A stretch of DNA of 64,000 bases from Micromonospora nigra (GTDB lineage Bacteria; Actinomycetota; Actinomycetes; Mycobacteriales; Micromonosporaceae), in NCBI RefSeq assembly GCF_900091585.1, contig NZ_FMHT01000003.1:2843501-2907500 (forward strand). The letters run 5' to 3'. Shown piece after piece: positions 15,302-25,680 of this stretch. Numbering within the stretch: the stretch's first letter is position 1; every line of letters starts with the position of its first letter. Position numbers and translations under genes: made by a program. The notes below the pieces were generated by a model that saw only the letters and a list, made by a program, of their open reading frames with translations, was not told the DNA's origin and did not search any database.

Positions 15302-17713
15302 ATGTCGGCCGCCGGCTATCTGCTCGCCCTGGCTCCCGTCGCCACCGTCGTCCTGTTCTCCGTCGCGCTGCGACCAACCGCCGGGGGCGTGGTCGCGCCG
15401 CGTCGACTCGCGGTCACCCGCGCCGCGCTGGTCACCGGGGCCGTCGCGGTGTTCACCGTGGAGGCGCTGGGCGCGCTCGGCTGGCTCACCCTGCCCGCGT
15501 TCGCCGTCGTCTGGCTGCTCGTCCTCGCCGCCGCCGGCACGGCCGCGTCCCGCCGGCTGCGGCGGGACCGGGCCCGGTCCCGAGCGGTCGACGCGGACGT
15601 GCCGCACCGGACGGACCCCGGTCCGGCCGGCCGACCCGGTACCGTCCCGGCCGCTGTCGGGGAACCGGTCGACCGGGTCCTGGTCACCGGCGTGACCGGA
15701 CCGGCCGACCGGAGCGGGTTCACCGGCCCGGTCGGCGACGGCGACCGGCCCGGCCCGGCCCGCACGGGTCCGGGTTCCACAGCGGACCCGGCCTCCGGGC
15801 AGTGGCGCGACGCTTCCCGCACGGGCGCGGGGCATCCGGCGACCCTGACGGCCGGCGGGGACGACAGCGGGGGTGACGCGGCGGTGGGCGGCCGGGTGCC
15901 GAGGCAGCGCCGGCCGGGCGACGCCAGCCGGGCGGGCCGGCCCTCGCCCGGGGGCGACCCGTCGCCGGCCGCCGGCTGGTCGGCCCGCCTGCTGCGGTTC
16001 TGGCGTACGGCCAGCCGGGGCGAACGGCTGCTGGCCGGAACCGTCGGCGGGCTGCTGCTGGTGGAGTTGCTGGTCGCGCTGCTGGCCGAGCCGAACAACT
16101 TCGACTCGCAGACCTACCACCTGCCGAAGGTCGAGCGGTGGGTGGCGCAGGGTGACCTGGAGTTCTGGGCCACCGCGATCCACCGTCAGGTGACCATTCC
16201 GCCGGGCGCGGAGTACCTGTTGCTGCACCTGCGCCTGCTCACCGGCGGCGACGCGCTGCACAATCTGGTGCAGTGGGCCGCCGGGGTCGGGCTGCTGCTG
16301 GTCGCCACCCGGATCACCGCCCAGCTCGGTGGCGGGCGGCGGGCACAACTGCTCACCGCCTTCGTGCTGGCGACCACGCCGATGGTCACCCTCCAGGCCA
16401 CCAGCACCCAGACCGACCTGGTGTGCGCGGCGTGGGTGGCGTGCGCCGCGACGCTGGTGCTGGACGGCCTGGGTCGGCGGAGCGGGATCGGCACCCTGCT
16501 CGGCCTGGGCGCGGCCACCGGGCTGACCGCGGTCACCAAGACCAGCGGCCTGATCGCCGTCGGCCCCCTGCTGGTGCTCTGGGGCCTGGCCCAGCTCAGG
16601 CTGGCGTACGCGGCCCGGCGGGCGGTCGCCCCCCGGGTGGCCCGTACCGTCGTCGCCTCCGGGCTGATCCTGCTGGTCGCGGCGACGGTCGTCGGCCCGT
16701 TCCTGGCCCGGGTGACCGCCGAGTTCGGGCACCCCCTCGGCCCGCCCCGACTGCGGGAGTCGGTGCCGATGGAGCGGCACGACCCGGCTTCGGTGCTGGT
16801 GAACGCCCTGCGGATCGGGCACACCGCCTTCGACACCCCGCTGGCGCCGCTGCGCCGGGCGGGAGCGGAGGCCATCGTCGCGGTGGCGGGGCTGCTCGGG
16901 GTGGACCCCCAGGACCGCGAGATCACCTTCGGTCGGGAGAAGTTCCCCGAGCCGGCCTGGTACCCCGACGAGGACCGGGTGGCCTTCCCGCTCGCCGGTG
17001 GGCTGGCGCTGGTCGGGGCCGTCGTGGCGCTCGCCCGTCCGTCCCGGGTCAGCCCGTCGGGCGCGGGCCCGCTGCGGGCGTACACGATGGTGGTGGTCAC
17101 CGCGGTGGTGCTGCACACCGCGATGATCAAGTGGCAGCCGTGGGGCAACCGGTTGCTGCTGTACGCGCTGGCGTTGGCCGTACCGCTGGCGGGTCTGTGG
17201 CTGGACGCGCTGTTCCGCCGCCGGGCCGACCGCGCGCCCGGCGACGGCCGACGGTCGGTGGCCGTGGTGCTGGCCGTCACGGTGCTGGCCACGTGCGCGC
17301 TGGCCGGCGTGCTGGCGATCTCCTACGGTTTCCCGCGCCGGCTGGTGGGTGCCGGCTCGGTGTTCACCACGTCGGAGTGGGACACCCGGTTCCTGCGTCG
17401 CCCACAGTGGGCGGCGGAGTTCCGGTGGGCGGCGGATGCGGTCGGCGCGACGGACGCCCGGCGGATCGGTCTGGTGCAGCAGAACGACAACTGGGAGTAC
17501 CCCTGGTGGCTGCTGCTGCGCGGCACCGACGGCGGGTCGCCCGACCTGGTGGCGCTGGAGTCGGTGTTGCCGGAGCGGCCGGGTGCCGACCCGGCTTCGG
17601 TGGACGCGATCGTCTGCACGGGTTCCCGCAAGACCTGCGCGAACCTGGTGCCGCCCGGCTGGCGGCTGGAGTTCCGCTCGTACGTGGGCTACGCCCTGCC
17701 GCCGCAGCGGTGA
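15302..17713 (+). CDS. Glycosyltransferase family 39-like membrane protein with large disordered insert
   Basis: 803 aa. Two or three N-terminal helices (about 1-80) are followed by about 150 residues of Gly/Asp/Pro/Arg-rich low-complexity sequence (about 85-235), then a GT-C core of about ten helices. The loop after the first core helix has EPNNFDSQTYHLPKVERW, with Asp and His as in catalytic sites of ArnT/PMT-like enzymes, which transfer sugars from polyprenyl phosphate outside the membrane. The C-terminal extracellular domain contains CTGSRKTC. Divergent from the GT2 gene that could supply its donor. The insert is unusual and may be a species-specific linker. Confidence 0.82.
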   Translation: MSAAGYLLALAPVATVVLFSVALRPTAGGVVAPRRLAVTRAALVTGAVAVFTVEALGALGWLTLPAFAVVWLLVLAAAGTAASRRLRRDRARSRAVDADVPHRTDPGPAGRPGTVPAAVGEPVDRVLVTGVTGPADRSGFTGPVGDGDRPGPARTGPGSTADPASGQWRDASRTGAGHPATLTAGGDDSGGDAAVGGRVPRQRRPGDASRAGRPSPGGDPSPAAGWSARLLRFWRTASRGERLLAGTVGGLLLVELLVALLAEPNNFDSQTYHLPKVERWVAQGDLEFWATAIHRQVTIPPGAEYLLLHLRLLTGGDALHNLVQWAAGVGLLLVATRITAQLGGGRRAQLLTAFVLATTPMVTLQATSTQTDLVCAAWVACAATLVLDGLGRRSGIGTLLGLGAATGLTAVTKTSGLIAVGPLLVLWGLAQLRLAYAARRAVAPRVARTVVASGLILLVAATVVGPFLARVTAEFGHPLGPPRLRESVPMERHDPASVLVNALRIGHTAFDTPLAPLRRAGAEAIVAVAGLLGVDPQDREITFGREKFPEPAWYPDEDRVAFPLAGGLALVGAVVALARPSRVSPSGAGPLRAYTMVVVTAVVLHTAMIKWQPWGNRLLLYALALAVPLAGLWLDALFRRRADRAPGDGRRSVAVVLAVTVLATCALAGVLAISYGFPRRLVGAGSVFTTSEWDTRFLRRPQWAAEFRWAADAVGATDARRIGLVQQNDNWEYPWWLLLRGTDGGSPDLVALESVLPERPGADPASVDAIVCTGSRKTCANLVPPGWRLEFRSYVGYALPPQR

Positions 17714-17755
17714 CCGGTCGGGCCCCCGTCACGCGACGGGGACCCGATCCCACGG

Positions 17756-18361
17756 TCAGTCCTGCCTGCGCGGCACCACGATGAGCCGGGCCACGCCGGT
17801 GTCGCCCTCCTTGGCACCGGCCACCCCGACGGTGGTGCCGACCGCCACGTCCTTCGGCTGGATCGTGCTGCGTCGTTCGACGACCCGCAGGCCGTCCCCG
17901 AACGTCCAGGTCATGGTGAAACCGTCGGCCGACTTCACGGTCACCGAATCGCCGTCGACGGCCGTCACCTCACCCCGCTGGACGGCGACGGTCCTGGTCC
18001 CCCCGTCCCTGGTCTGCACGACGACCTCGCCGTGCAGGGCGTTGCGCCGCAGCAGCACCCGGGCCGCCCGACGCTTGCGCCACTCCTCTGCGCGCTCCCC
18101 GCGACGCGGCTCGGCACCAGCCGGCGCAGGCGTGCCGTCGGCCGACGTGGGCGTGCCGTCCGCCGGCGCGGGCTCCGCCGGGTCCAGGTCCACGGGGTCG
18201 ACGCCCAGCGCCGCGAGGGCCTGCCCCTCGACGCCCATCGCGGCGGCCACCTCCACCGCGGCCTCCTGCGCCGTGTCCTGGGCGACCTGGGCCGGGCCGC
18301 ATCCTGCGGCGACCAGCGCCACCGCCGCGAGCAGCGTGACGACGAATCCGTGACGTGGCAT
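17756..18361 (-). CDS. Putative lipoprotein
   Basis: 201 aa from the ATG at 18361, with gagaggga upstream. A lipoprotein signal peptide is clear: basic start, hydrophobic core and lipobox LVAAGC. Then come a helical Ala/Glu-rich stretch, an Ala/Pro/Thr linker (ADGTPTSADGTPAPAG) and a beta-rich C-terminal domain with repeated V-D-G-D-S-V-T-V type strands that resembles DUF5666/OB-like folds. It lies just downstream of the histidine kinase in the same direction and may belong to that operon. Function unknown. Confidence 0.8.
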   Translation of the reverse strand: MPRHGFVVTLLAAVALVAAGCGPAQVAQDTAQEAAVEVAAAMGVEGQALAALGVDPVDLDPAEPAPADGTPTSADGTPAPAGAEPRRGERAEEWRKRRAARVLLRRNALHGEVVVQTRDGGTRTVAVQRGEVTAVDGDSVTVKSADGFTMTWTFGDGLRVVERRSTIQPKDVAVGTTVGVAGAKEGDTGVARLIVVPRRQD

Positions 18362-18438
18362 GACTTTCCCTCTCGTCGGTGGGACGCCGGGACACCGGCG
18401 ACGTGCCACCAGCGTCGGGCAGGCGGGTGGGCGCGGGG

Positions 18439-20037
18439 TCAGGCCCGTGTTCGGATCGGGTAAGGATGCGCGGGCAGCAGGACGGTGAACGCCGCCCCGC
18501 CCTCCGGTGCGTGCCCGACGGCGATCCGGCCGCCGAGCCGCCGGACCAGCCCGGCCGCCAGCGCCAGACCCAGGCCGCTGCCCACCTTCCGCACCCCCCG
18601 GTACCGCTGGTGCAGGGCCCCGCGTTCGAAGGCCACCGCCAGGTCGTCGTCGGTGAAGCCGGGCCCGCCGTCGCGGACCTCCAGGACCCCGCCGGCGGCC
18701 GGGTCCGCGCCGGCCGGCCGGGCCGCGAGCACCACCGCCGCTCCCGGGGGTACGACCCGCAGCGCGTTCTCCAGCAGCCCGTCGACCACCTGCCGGATCC
18801 GGCCCGGGTCCGTGTACGCCGGCACCGGACCGCTGGGCAGTTCCACGCGGAACAGCACCCCCAGGGCCGCGCACCGGTCGGCCCAGGTCCGTTGCGCGTC
18901 GACGGCGAGCCGGGCCAGGTCGACCTGCGCGGGCTCCAGCGGGAAGTCGACCGCCTCCAGGCGGGCCAACGCCAGCAGGTCGCTGACCAGGCGGTCCAGG
19001 TGTTGCGCCTCGGCCAGCATCGTCCGGCCCGTGTCGGCGGTGGCGGCCGGTTCCACCACTCCGTCGGCGAGCGCCTCGGCGTACCCGCGGATCGCGGTCA
19101 ACGGGGTCCGCAACTCGTGCGAGACGGACAGCAGGAACTCCCGCTGCCGTCCCTCGCTGGTGGCCAGCGCGGCGGCCAGGCCGTTGAGGGCGTCCGCCAG
19201 GTCGGCCACCTCGTCGGGCGGCTCGACGGGCACCCGCACGGTGCGGTCCCCGGCCCGCAGCCGGGCGGCGGCGGTGGCGGCCTGCCGGATCGGGCGGGCC
19301 AGCCGGCGGGCGAGCAGCAGCCCGGCGACCAGCCCGGCGGCGAGCCCTGCCAGCAACGCCAGCCACAGGCTGCGCAGCACCTGTCGCCACACGCCACTGC
19401 CGGCGGGTCGGGTCAGCACCACGCCGTTGCCGCCGGGCAGGGCCCGGCCCTCGACCAGGGACCGTTGCCCGTCGACGAGCCGCACACCGGAGACGTTGCG
19501 GCCCTGGGCGACCCGGTTGACGACCGACCGGGGCAGTCCGGGCCGGTTCGGCGTACCGGCGACGATCATGTGCACGGTGATGTCCTGCTGCTCGCGGAGC
19601 TGGCGGACCAGTCGTTCGCCGGCCGCGTCCTGGACCCGCTGCCGCCGTACCCGTAGCACGTCGGCGGCCAGCCGGGCCTGCGCGGCCAGTGCCTCCTGGT
19701 CGCGCCGTTCCGCGCCGCGCACCGACAACGGCACCGCGACCAGCGCGGTGACCAGCACCGACACCAGGGCGACCGCGCAGGTGACCAGCACCGCGCGGGC
19801 GGTCAGCGTCCCGCCGGGCCGGCGCGGCGGCGGTCCGAGCGCTCCGGATCCGGGCGGCGGCGGCCCGGACGGTGACGGGCCGGACGGTGGCGGCCCGGAC
19901 GGTGACGGGCCGGACGGTGACGGGCCGGACGGTGGCGGGCCGGACGGTGGCGGGCCGAGCGGTCCGGGGCCGGGCGGTGGCGGGCCGGGCGGTGGCGGGT
20001 CGGCCGGTGACGGGCCGGGCGGTCGGGGCTCAGGCAT
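18439..20037 (-). CDS. Two-component sensor histidine kinase with Pro-rich N-terminus
   Basis: 532 aa. Residues 1-75 are a cytoplasmic Pro/Gly/Ser repeat tract (PPSGPSPSG units). Membrane helices at about 78-104 and 224-243 enclose a 120-residue sensor loop. HAMP follows, then HisKA with His307 in SVSHELRTP, then HATPase_c with N (LLENALR), DGGPGF and GSGLGL boxes. It overlaps the response regulator gene by 8 bp, so the pair is co-translated. The signal is unknown; the downstream lipoprotein could be part of sensing. The Pro-rich extension comes from tandem DNA repeats and is unusual for a kinase. Confidence 0.93.
   Translation of the reverse strand: MPEPRPPGPSPADPPPPGPPPPGPGPLGPPPSGPPPSGPSPSGPSPSGPPPSGPSPSGPPPPGSGALGPPPRRPGGTLTARAVLVTCAVALVSVLVTALVAVPLSVRGAERRDQEALAAQARLAADVLRVRRQRVQDAAGERLVRQLREQQDITVHMIVAGTPNRPGLPRSVVNRVAQGRNVSGVRLVDGQRSLVEGRALPGGNGVVLTRPAGSGVWRQVLRSLWLALLAGLAAGLVAGLLLARRLARPIRQAATAAARLRAGDRTVRVPVEPPDEVADLADALNGLAAALATSEGRQREFLLSVSHELRTPLTAIRGYAEALADGVVEPAATADTGRTMLAEAQHLDRLVSDLLALARLEAVDFPLEPAQVDLARLAVDAQRTWADRCAALGVLFRVELPSGPVPAYTDPGRIRQVVDGLLENALRVVPPGAAVVLAARPAGADPAAGGVLEVRDGGPGFTDDDLAVAFERGALHQRYRGVRKVGSGLGLALAAGLVRRLGGRIAVGHAPEGGAAFTVLLPAHPYPIRTRA
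19860..20025. repeat. 15-bp tandem repeats encoding kinase Pro-Ser-Gly tract
   Basis: Imperfect head-to-tail copies of ccggacggtgacggg and close variants. They lie in the 5' end of the kinase gene and keep the reading frame, so copy-number change would only alter tract length. Confidence 0.85.
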
Positions 20038-20722
20038 CGGCGGCGTACCCGACGCCCCGATGGGTGCGGATCACGCTGGCCGGGCCCAGCTTGGCGCGCA
20101 CCTGCGCGACGTGCACGTCGACGGTGCGGGTGCCGGCGTGGGCGGCGTACCCCCACGCCCCGGCGAGCAGCTCCTCGCGGGTGAACACCCGGCCGGGCCG
20201 CGCCATCAGGTGGGCCAGCAGGTCGAACTCGGTGGAGGTCAGCTGCACCGGGGCACCGTCGACGGCGACCGTCCGGCGGGCCGGGTCGAGGGTCACCCGA
20301 CCGAGGACCCGGGGGCGGGCCAGGCCGTCGGGTGGGCCGGCGGTGCGGCGCAGCACCGCGCGTACCCGCGCGACCAGCTCCCGGGGGCTGAACGGCTTGG
20401 TGACGTAGTCGTCCGCGCCCAGCTCCAGGCCGACGATGCGGTCCACCTCGTCGTCGCGGGCGGTGAGGAAGATGACCGGCGTCCAGTCGCCGGCCTCGCG
20501 CAGTCTCCGGCACACCTCGGTACCGGGCAGGCCGGGCAGCGCGATGTCCAGGACGCAGGCCACCGGACGCAGCCGTCTCGCCGCCGCCAGACCGGCCGCG
20601 CCGTCGGCCTCGGTGTGCACACCGAACCCGTCCCGGGCCAGATACAGCCGGACGAGGTCGGCGATGGCCGGCTCGTCCTCCACCACGAGGACGAGCCCGC
20701 GCGGCGGGGCGTCGACGGTCAC
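20030..20722 (-). CDS. OmpR-family response regulator
   Basis: 230 aa. The receiver domain has acidic residues VVEDEP, phospho-acceptor Asp59 (VLDIALPG) and Lys109 (VTKPFSP). The C-terminal winged helix shows the OmpR/PhoB pattern [26 protein letters not shown] and HRGVGYA. GTG start. Co-transcribed with the histidine kinase; targets unknown. Confidence 0.95.
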   Translation of the reverse strand: MTVDAPPRGLVLVVEDEPAIADLVRLYLARDGFGVHTEADGAAGLAAARRLRPVACVLDIALPGLPGTEVCRRLREAGDWTPVIFLTARDDEVDRIVGLELGADDYVTKPFSPRELVARVRAVLRRTAGPPDGLARPRVLGRVTLDPARRTVAVDGAPVQLTSTEFDLLAHLMARPGRVFTREELLAGAWGYAAHAGTRTVDVHVAQVRAKLGPASVIRTHRGVGYAADA

Positions 20723-20791
20723 CGGCCCATGATGGCCGACCGGCGGGACACCTCGCCGGGTGGATCGTGTTCGGGTTCGGTAAGGGTGCCG

Positions 20792-21304
20792 TCAGCGGGC
20801 GATCGCGGGGTGCAGCACGGCGGGGCCGGCGACGTCGGGAAGGTCGCCCACGGTGGCGACCACCCGCTCCCGGGGGCTGCGCAGCCGGGTACGGAAGGCG
20901 TGGTTCAGCAGGGTGTCGAGCTGCCACACCTGCTTCGGGTGGCGGGTACGGATGACGAAGCGCTCGCGGATGCCGTCGATCGCGGTCGCCGCCAGCTCGA
21001 CGCGGTGCAGCCGGGGGTCGGGGCTCCAGGTGACGTGGCTCAGCTCGCGAAGCTCGGTGTTGAGGTGCAGCCGGAGCCGGTGCAGCACCCGGGTCTGTCG
21101 GGTCACGACGAGCCGACGGTGGGTGAGCAGCAGCAGGTATTCCCCGGACATCGGCCGGTCGGGGCGTCCGCACCGGGTGACCAGGATCGTCGCGTCGCCG
21201 GAACCCACGCAGCGGCGGAACACCGGCATGTGCCGGCTCGCCGTCTGCACCGCGATGCCGGCCTCGGTGGCGGCGGGGAGGAACGTTCGGGAGAACACGT
21301 CCAT
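20792..21304 (-). CDS. Hypothetical protein, PH-like fold possible
   Basis: 170 aa from the ATG at 21304; an upstream in-frame start at 21382 would add 26 residues of low coding quality. It has no signal peptide or membrane helix. Alternating beta pattern ([49 protein letters not shown]) ending in a helix looks like a bacterial PH-type fold, as in another protein of this window. It lies behind the response regulator on the same strand but 70 bp away. No function can be given. Confidence 0.6.
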   Translation of the reverse strand: MDVFSRTFLPAATEAGIAVQTASRHMPVFRRCVGSGDATILVTRCGRPDRPMSGEYLLLLTHRRLVVTRQTRVLHRLRLHLNTELRELSHVTWSPDPRLHRVELAATAIDGIRERFVIRTRHPKQVWQLDTLLNHAFRTRLRSPRERVVATVGDLPDVAGPAVLHPAIAR

Positions 21305-21483
21305 GTCCTGCCCAACGAACCGCGTCCGGACGGTGACGTGGGCCGCGCCCTGCTTTCTGCATGTTCCACTCGCGGATCGCACCGTCGGTGTGGCAGCGGG
21401 CCGGGGCGGGCGCCGCCTCGGCCCGCCCGGTCAGCGCGGCTCGACGAACCGCCGTGCGCGCCGCCCACCGGACGACGAGATCG

Positions 21484-22653
21484 TCAGAGCAGCTCGACGA
21501 TCGTGGCGTTGGCCATGCCGCCGCCCTCGCACATGGTCTGGAGCCCGTAGCGGATGCCGTTGTCGCGCATGTGGGCCAACATGGTGGTCATGATCCGGGC
21601 ACCGGACGCCCCGAGGGGGTGCCCGAGCGCGATGGCACCGCCGCGCGGGTTGAGCCGCTCCGGGTCCGCCTCGGTCTCCGCCAGCCACGCCAGGGGTACG
21701 GGGGCGAACGCCTCGTTCACCTCGTACACCCCGATCTCCTCGATGCCCAGCCCCGCGCGACGCAGCGCCTTCGCGGTGGCCGGGATCGGCGCGGTGAGCA
21801 TGGCGACCGGGTCGTCGGCGGCGACCACGGCGGTGTGCACGCGGGCCAGCGGGCGCAGTCCGTGCCGGCTGGCCCAGTCGCTGGTGGTGACGGCCAGCGC
21901 CGCCGCGCCGTCGGAGATCTGCGACGCCGAACCGGCGGTCACCACCCCGTCGGGGCGGAAGGGCGTCGCCAGTTCGGCTAGCTTCTCCAGGGAGGTCTCC
22001 CGCCGGATCCCCTCGTCGGCGGCGAACTCGCCGTCGCCCAGCGCGACCGGCGCGATCTCCGCCTCGAACGCCCCCGCGTCCTGTGCGGCTGCCGCCTTCT
22101 CGTGGCTGGCCAGGGCGAATTCGTCGAGTTGGGTGCGGGAGAAGCGCCAGCGGGCGGCGATCAGCTCCGCGCCGACGCCCTGGTTGAACGGCAGCGGGGA
22201 GCCCTCCGCGACACCCTCGACGCCCCGGTAGCGGGCCAGGATCTGGTCGCTGAACGGCATGCCGTCGGCCACGCTGGAGCCCATCGGCACCCGGGTCATC
22301 GACTCGACGCCACCGGCGACCACCAGGTCGGCCTGGCCGGAGAGCACGGTGGCGGCGGCGAAGTGCAGGGCCTGCTGGCTGGAGCCGCACTGCCGGTCGA
22401 CGGTGGTGCCGGGCACCGACTCGGGCCACCCGGCGGCGAGCACCCCGTTGCGGGCGATGTTCCACGACTGCTCGCCGACCTGGGAGACGCAGCCCCAGAC
22501 CACGTCGTCCACCTGGGCCGGGTCGATCCCGGTGCGTTCGGCGAGGGCACGCAGCACGTGCGCCGAAAGATCAACCGGATGTACGCCGGCCAGGCTGCCC
22601 TTGCGCCGTCCGACCGGGGTCCGTACCGCACCGACGATAACCGCGTCACTCAT
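21484..22653 (-). CDS. Thiolase family acetyl-CoA acyltransferase
   Basis: 389 aa, full length. Catalytic residues are Cys89 in DRQCGSS, His345 in GHPLGASG and Cys375 in CEGGGMANA, with NEAFAP as the fourth motif. The enzyme either cleaves 3-ketoacyl-CoA at the end of beta-oxidation or condenses acyl-CoA units. The sequence style is close to actinobacterial FadA-like steroid or fatty-acid thiolases. ATG start after gggag. No other beta-oxidation genes are adjacent. Confidence 0.93.
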   Translation of the reverse strand: MSDAVIVGAVRTPVGRRKGSLAGVHPVDLSAHVLRALAERTGIDPAQVDDVVWGCVSQVGEQSWNIARNGVLAAGWPESVPGTTVDRQCGSSQQALHFAAATVLSGQADLVVAGGVESMTRVPMGSSVADGMPFSDQILARYRGVEGVAEGSPLPFNQGVGAELIAARWRFSRTQLDEFALASHEKAAAAQDAGAFEAEIAPVALGDGEFAADEGIRRETSLEKLAELATPFRPDGVVTAGSASQISDGAAALAVTTSDWASRHGLRPLARVHTAVVAADDPVAMLTAPIPATAKALRRAGLGIEEIGVYEVNEAFAPVPLAWLAETEADPERLNPRGGAIALGHPLGASGARIMTTMLAHMRDNGIRYGLQTMCEGGGMANATIVELL

Positions 22654-22740
22654 GTCTACTCCCCGGTAACCTGGGCTTGCCCGATCCTACGTCGCCGCCG
22701 GCCCCTCGTCCGCATCGAGGGGCACTGGCATGCTGGTGGC

Positions 22741-23172
22741 GTGCACGAGGAGACCTCCCCACGCCAGTGGCGGGTACGGCCGGCGCTGCCGGTGCTGAAG
22801 ACGATCGGCGCGGTCGCCCTGGTCGGGCTGGGGGTGCTGTTCGCCCAGGGCGACCTGGTCCGGCCGGTGCTCGCGGCGACGGCCGCCGCCGTCCTGCTCG
22901 GCTGGGCGGTTCGCGACTGGGTGGCCCCGGTGCGGCTCGGCGTGGACGACGAGGGCGTCACCGTGCTCAAGGGCTGGTCGACGTACCAGCGGCTGCCGTG
23001 GCGCACGGTCGAGTCGGTCGACGTCACCCGCCGGTCCGGCCGGGGCCTGGCCGGCGAGGTGCTGGAGATCGACGCCGGCGAGACGCTGCACCTGCTGAGC
23101 CGCAACGACCTCGGGGCGGAGCCCGCCGAGGTGGCCGAGGCGGTGCGCGCCGCCCGCCCCGCCACCGGCTGA
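22741..23172 (+). CDS. PH domain-containing membrane protein
   Basis: 143 aa from GTG 22741. Two hydrophobic segments (about 20-55) are followed by a bacterial PH domain (VRLGVDDEGVTVLKGWSTYQRLPWRTVESVDV), as in the CFP6-type proteins of actinobacteria. It is probably anchored in the membrane with the PH domain in the cytoplasm. Divergent from the thiolase. Function unknown; related genes often stand alone. Confidence 0.82.
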   Translation: MHEETSPRQWRVRPALPVLKTIGAVALVGLGVLFAQGDLVRPVLAATAAAVLLGWAVRDWVAPVRLGVDDEGVTVLKGWSTYQRLPWRTVESVDVTRRSGRGLAGEVLEIDAGETLHLLSRNDLGAEPAEVAEAVRAARPATG

Positions 23173-23275
23173 CAGCCGCGCTGCCTGCCACCGCGGAGCC
23201 GGCTGTGCCGACGCGGCGGCACGGCAAGCGCGGCGGCACGGCAAGCGCGTGGGCGCGGGCAAGCGCGGCGGCGCG

Positions 23276-24184
23276 TCAGGTGAGCAGGGCGGCGGTACGC
23301 ACCACGGCGAGCCCGAGCAGCAACAGCAGGAGCACCGCGCCGCCGGCCACCTGCACCCGGGTGCGGTGCGACCGGGGGGCGTACGCGAGCACCAGCGCCA
23401 TCGCGCCGCCGATCAGCATGCCGCCCAGGTGACCCGGCACGGAGATGCCCGGCACGGTGAACGTGAAGATCAGGTTGATCACCAGGATGGGGATGACCTG
23501 TGAGATGTCCCGCCCCATCTTGCGTTCGATGATGATCAGCGCGGCGAACAGGCCGAAGACGGCGGTGGAGGCACCCACGGTGGCGGCCTGCGGGTGGCTG
23601 AACGCGTACGCGGCGACGTTGCCACCGAGGCCGGCGAGCAGATAGAGCCCCAGGAACCGCAGCCTGCCGAGGCTGGCCTCCAACGACCGGCCGAGCACCC
23701 ACAGCGCCCACATGTTCAGCAGCAGGTGCAGCAGGCCGTAGTGCAGGAACATCGCCGTCACCAGGCGGTACCACTCGCCGTTGGCGATGCCCATCGGCAG
23801 GTAGCCCGGCGGGCTGATCGCATAGACGGCGCCCCAGGCGGTCAGCGGGGTGCCGCCACCCAGCAGGCCGCCGAAGCCGGCCCCGCCGGCCGCCGCGTCC
23901 CCGCCCCGGTCGCTGCCGATGGAGACCAACATCACCAGCAGGTTCAGCGCGATCAGCGCCTTGGTCACGTAGCCGTGTCGGCCGGCGGCACCGCCCCCGA
24001 AGGCGGTACGCGCCGGCCGCACGCTGCGTCGTCCCTCCGCCACGCACTCCGGGCACTGGAAGCCGACGGCGGCGTCCCGCATGCAGTCCGGGCAGATCGG
24101 CCGGTCACAACGGGTGCACCGGACGTAGGTCTCCCGGTCGGGGTGGCGGTAGCAGGCCGGGGTGGTGGGTGGGGACTCGTTCAC
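23276..24184 (-). CDS. Rhomboid family intramembrane serine protease
   Basis: 302 aa. An N-terminal B-box-like zinc finger (Cys/His pairs at about 11-47: CYRH, CTRC, CPDC, CPEC) precedes a six-helix rhomboid core. The catalytic dyad is visible as Ser206 in GASTAVFG and His252 in VPGHLGG. Rhomboids cleave membrane proteins inside the bilayer; the actinobacterial substrate is unknown. GTG start. A 17-bp repeat (gcggcggcacggcaagc, two copies at 23213-23246) lies beyond its 3' end. Confidence 0.93.
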   Translation of the reverse strand: MNESPPTTPACYRHPDRETYVRCTRCDRPICPDCMRDAAVGFQCPECVAEGRRSVRPARTAFGGGAAGRHGYVTKALIALNLLVMLVSIGSDRGGDAAAGGAGFGGLLGGGTPLTAWGAVYAISPPGYLPMGIANGEWYRLVTAMFLHYGLLHLLLNMWALWVLGRSLEASLGRLRFLGLYLLAGLGGNVAAYAFSHPQAATVGASTAVFGLFAALIIIERKMGRDISQVIPILVINLIFTFTVPGISVPGHLGGMLIGGAMALVLAYAPRSHRTRVQVAGGAVLLLLLLGLAVVRTAALLT

Positions 24185-24240
24185 GACCGGTCCGTGGCAC
24201 CCGAGCGCTCAGTCATGCGAGCAAAGGTACCTCGTTGCGA

Positions 24241-24771
24241 TCAGGAACCCTGGCGCTCGATCTCGACTCGCTCGATCACCACGTCCTGCAGCGGCCGGTC
24301 GCTCGGACCGGTCGGGGTGTTCGCGATCGAGTCGACGACCTTCGCCGACTGCTCGTCGGCGACCTGGCCGAAGATGGTGTGCCGGTTGTTCAGGTGCGGC
24401 GTCGGGGACACCGTGATGAAGAACTGCGAGCCGTTGGTGCCCGGCCCGGCGTTGGCCATGGCCAGCAGGTACGGCCGGTCGAAGCGCAGCTCCGGGTGGA
24501 ACTCGTCGGCGAACGTGTAGCCCGGGCCGCCACGGCCGGTGCCCGTCGGGTCACCCATCTGGACCATGAAGCCGCTGATCACCCGGTGCGAGATGGTGCC
24601 GTCGTAGTACGGCCCGCTGCCCGGCTGGCCCGTACGCGGGTCGGTGTACTCCCGGTTGCCCTCGGCCAGGTCGACGAAGTTGCGGACGGTCTTCGGCGCG
24701 TGGTTCGGGAAGAGCTCCAGCCGGATCGGGCCGGCGTTGGTGTGCAAGGTGGCGTAGACAGCCTCGGCCAC
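24241..24771 (-). CDS. Peptidyl-prolyl cis-trans isomerase, cyclophilin type
   Basis: 176 aa, a typical cytoplasmic bacterial cyclophilin. Active-site motifs are HRVISGFMVQMGDPTGTGRGG and NGSQFFIT, so the catalytic Arg, Phe and Gln are present. It speeds Xaa-Pro isomerisation during folding. GTG start with gaggagt upstream. No signal peptide. Confidence 0.95.
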   Translation of the reverse strand: MAEAVYATLHTNAGPIRLELFPNHAPKTVRNFVDLAEGNREYTDPRTGQPGSGPYYDGTISHRVISGFMVQMGDPTGTGRGGPGYTFADEFHPELRFDRPYLLAMANAGPGTNGSQFFITVSPTPHLNNRHTIFGQVADEQSAKVVDSIANTPTGPSDRPLQDVVIERVEIERQGS

Positions 24772-24888
24772 GGGTACTCCTCACTTGTCGGTCAGTTCCA
24801 TGCGGATCCTCCCATGTGCCCGATCTGGACATGCGGAGGCATCCGAAGGTGGAGGATGACGAAGGAACAACTCCCAGGAGGTGGGACC

Positions 24889-25680
24889 GTGTTTGGAATC
24901 GGGCGGCGCAAGACCCGGGGGCAACTGGCGAAGATCGAGCTGAACCAGGGAATCGGTCACCTGAGGCAGGCTGCCGCGCACGCGGCGAAGGGTGCGGGCG
25001 CCACGGTCGGCCCGCGGGTCCACGCGGCCCGGGGCGCGGTGGCGCCGACCGCCGTCATGGTCCGCGACCGCGCGTCCAGCGGCCTCGCCTCGACGGCCGC
25101 CACGCTGGCTCCGCTGGCCCTGGCTGTTCGCCACGCGCAGGCCGAGGCGGCGGGCAAGGCGGTCGCCGGGCGCAAGGCCACCGCGGCGAAGCGGGCCGCG
25201 GTCGCGAAGAAGATGAAGGCGAAGAACATGAAGAAGCGGAAGACCCGCCGTCGCGGGTCGATGATGACCGGGCTGCTGGCCGCGGGCGCCGTGGCCGGCG
25301 TGGTCGGCGCGATGGCGCTGCGGCGTCGCCGCGAGCAGCAGGAGTGGGCCGAGTACGACCCCACCAGCACCCTCGAGCCGATGCACGACGACGTCGAGAC
25401 CATCGAGGTGCGGACCGCACCCTCGCGGGGCACCAACCCGGCGACGGGTTCGACGGCTGCGGGTTCGACGGCTGCGGGTTCGACGGCTGCGGGCAGTTCG
25501 GCGGTGGTCGGCGGCGACAGCGCCTCCACCACCACCGCGACCTCGGCCGAGCCGAAGATCACCCCCACGGGTCAGGTGCCGTCGGTCGCCGAGGGTGCCA
25601 CGGACACCTCGGGCCGTCCGGACGACGACCTGACCAAGGCCCTCGGCAAGGACACCGCCAAGTCCAACGGCCGCCACTGA
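24889..25680 (+). CDS. Hypothetical protein with Lys/Arg-rich region and one membrane helix
   Basis: 263 aa from GTG 24889, chosen for the excellent aggaggt site 6 nt upstream; an in-frame ATG at 24856 has poorly spaced signals. The N-terminal 110 residues are Ala-rich amphipathic helix. A strongly basic stretch (KKMKAKNMKKRKTRRR) comes next, then one membrane helix (GLLAAGAVAGVVGAMAL) and an acidic, Ser/Thr/Gly-rich tail. The tail carries three GSTAA repeats. The layout resembles YtxH/DUF5324-like envelope proteins, but the family is not certain. Confidence 0.75.
   Translation: MFGIGRRKTRGQLAKIELNQGIGHLRQAAAHAAKGAGATVGPRVHAARGAVAPTAVMVRDRASSGLASTAATLAPLALAVRHAQAEAAGKAVAGRKATAAKRAAVAKKMKAKNMKKRKTRRRGSMMTGLLAAGAVAGVVGAMALRRRREQQEWAEYDPTSTLEPMHDDVETIEVRTAPSRGTNPATGSTAAGSTAAGSTAAGSSAVVGGDSASTTTATSAEPKITPTGQVPSVAEGATDTSGRPDDDLTKALGKDTAKSNGRH
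25446..25490 (+). repeat. 15-bp tandem repeat x3 encoding GSTAA
   Basis: Three perfect copies of gggttcgacggctgc within the tail of the preceding gene keep the frame. Confidence 0.9.

Noticed and set aside
18485..21550. 1021-codon open frame antisense to the two-component genes
   Set aside because: Antisense of strongly supported kinase and regulator genes, with low-complexity Arg/Ser/Thr composition.
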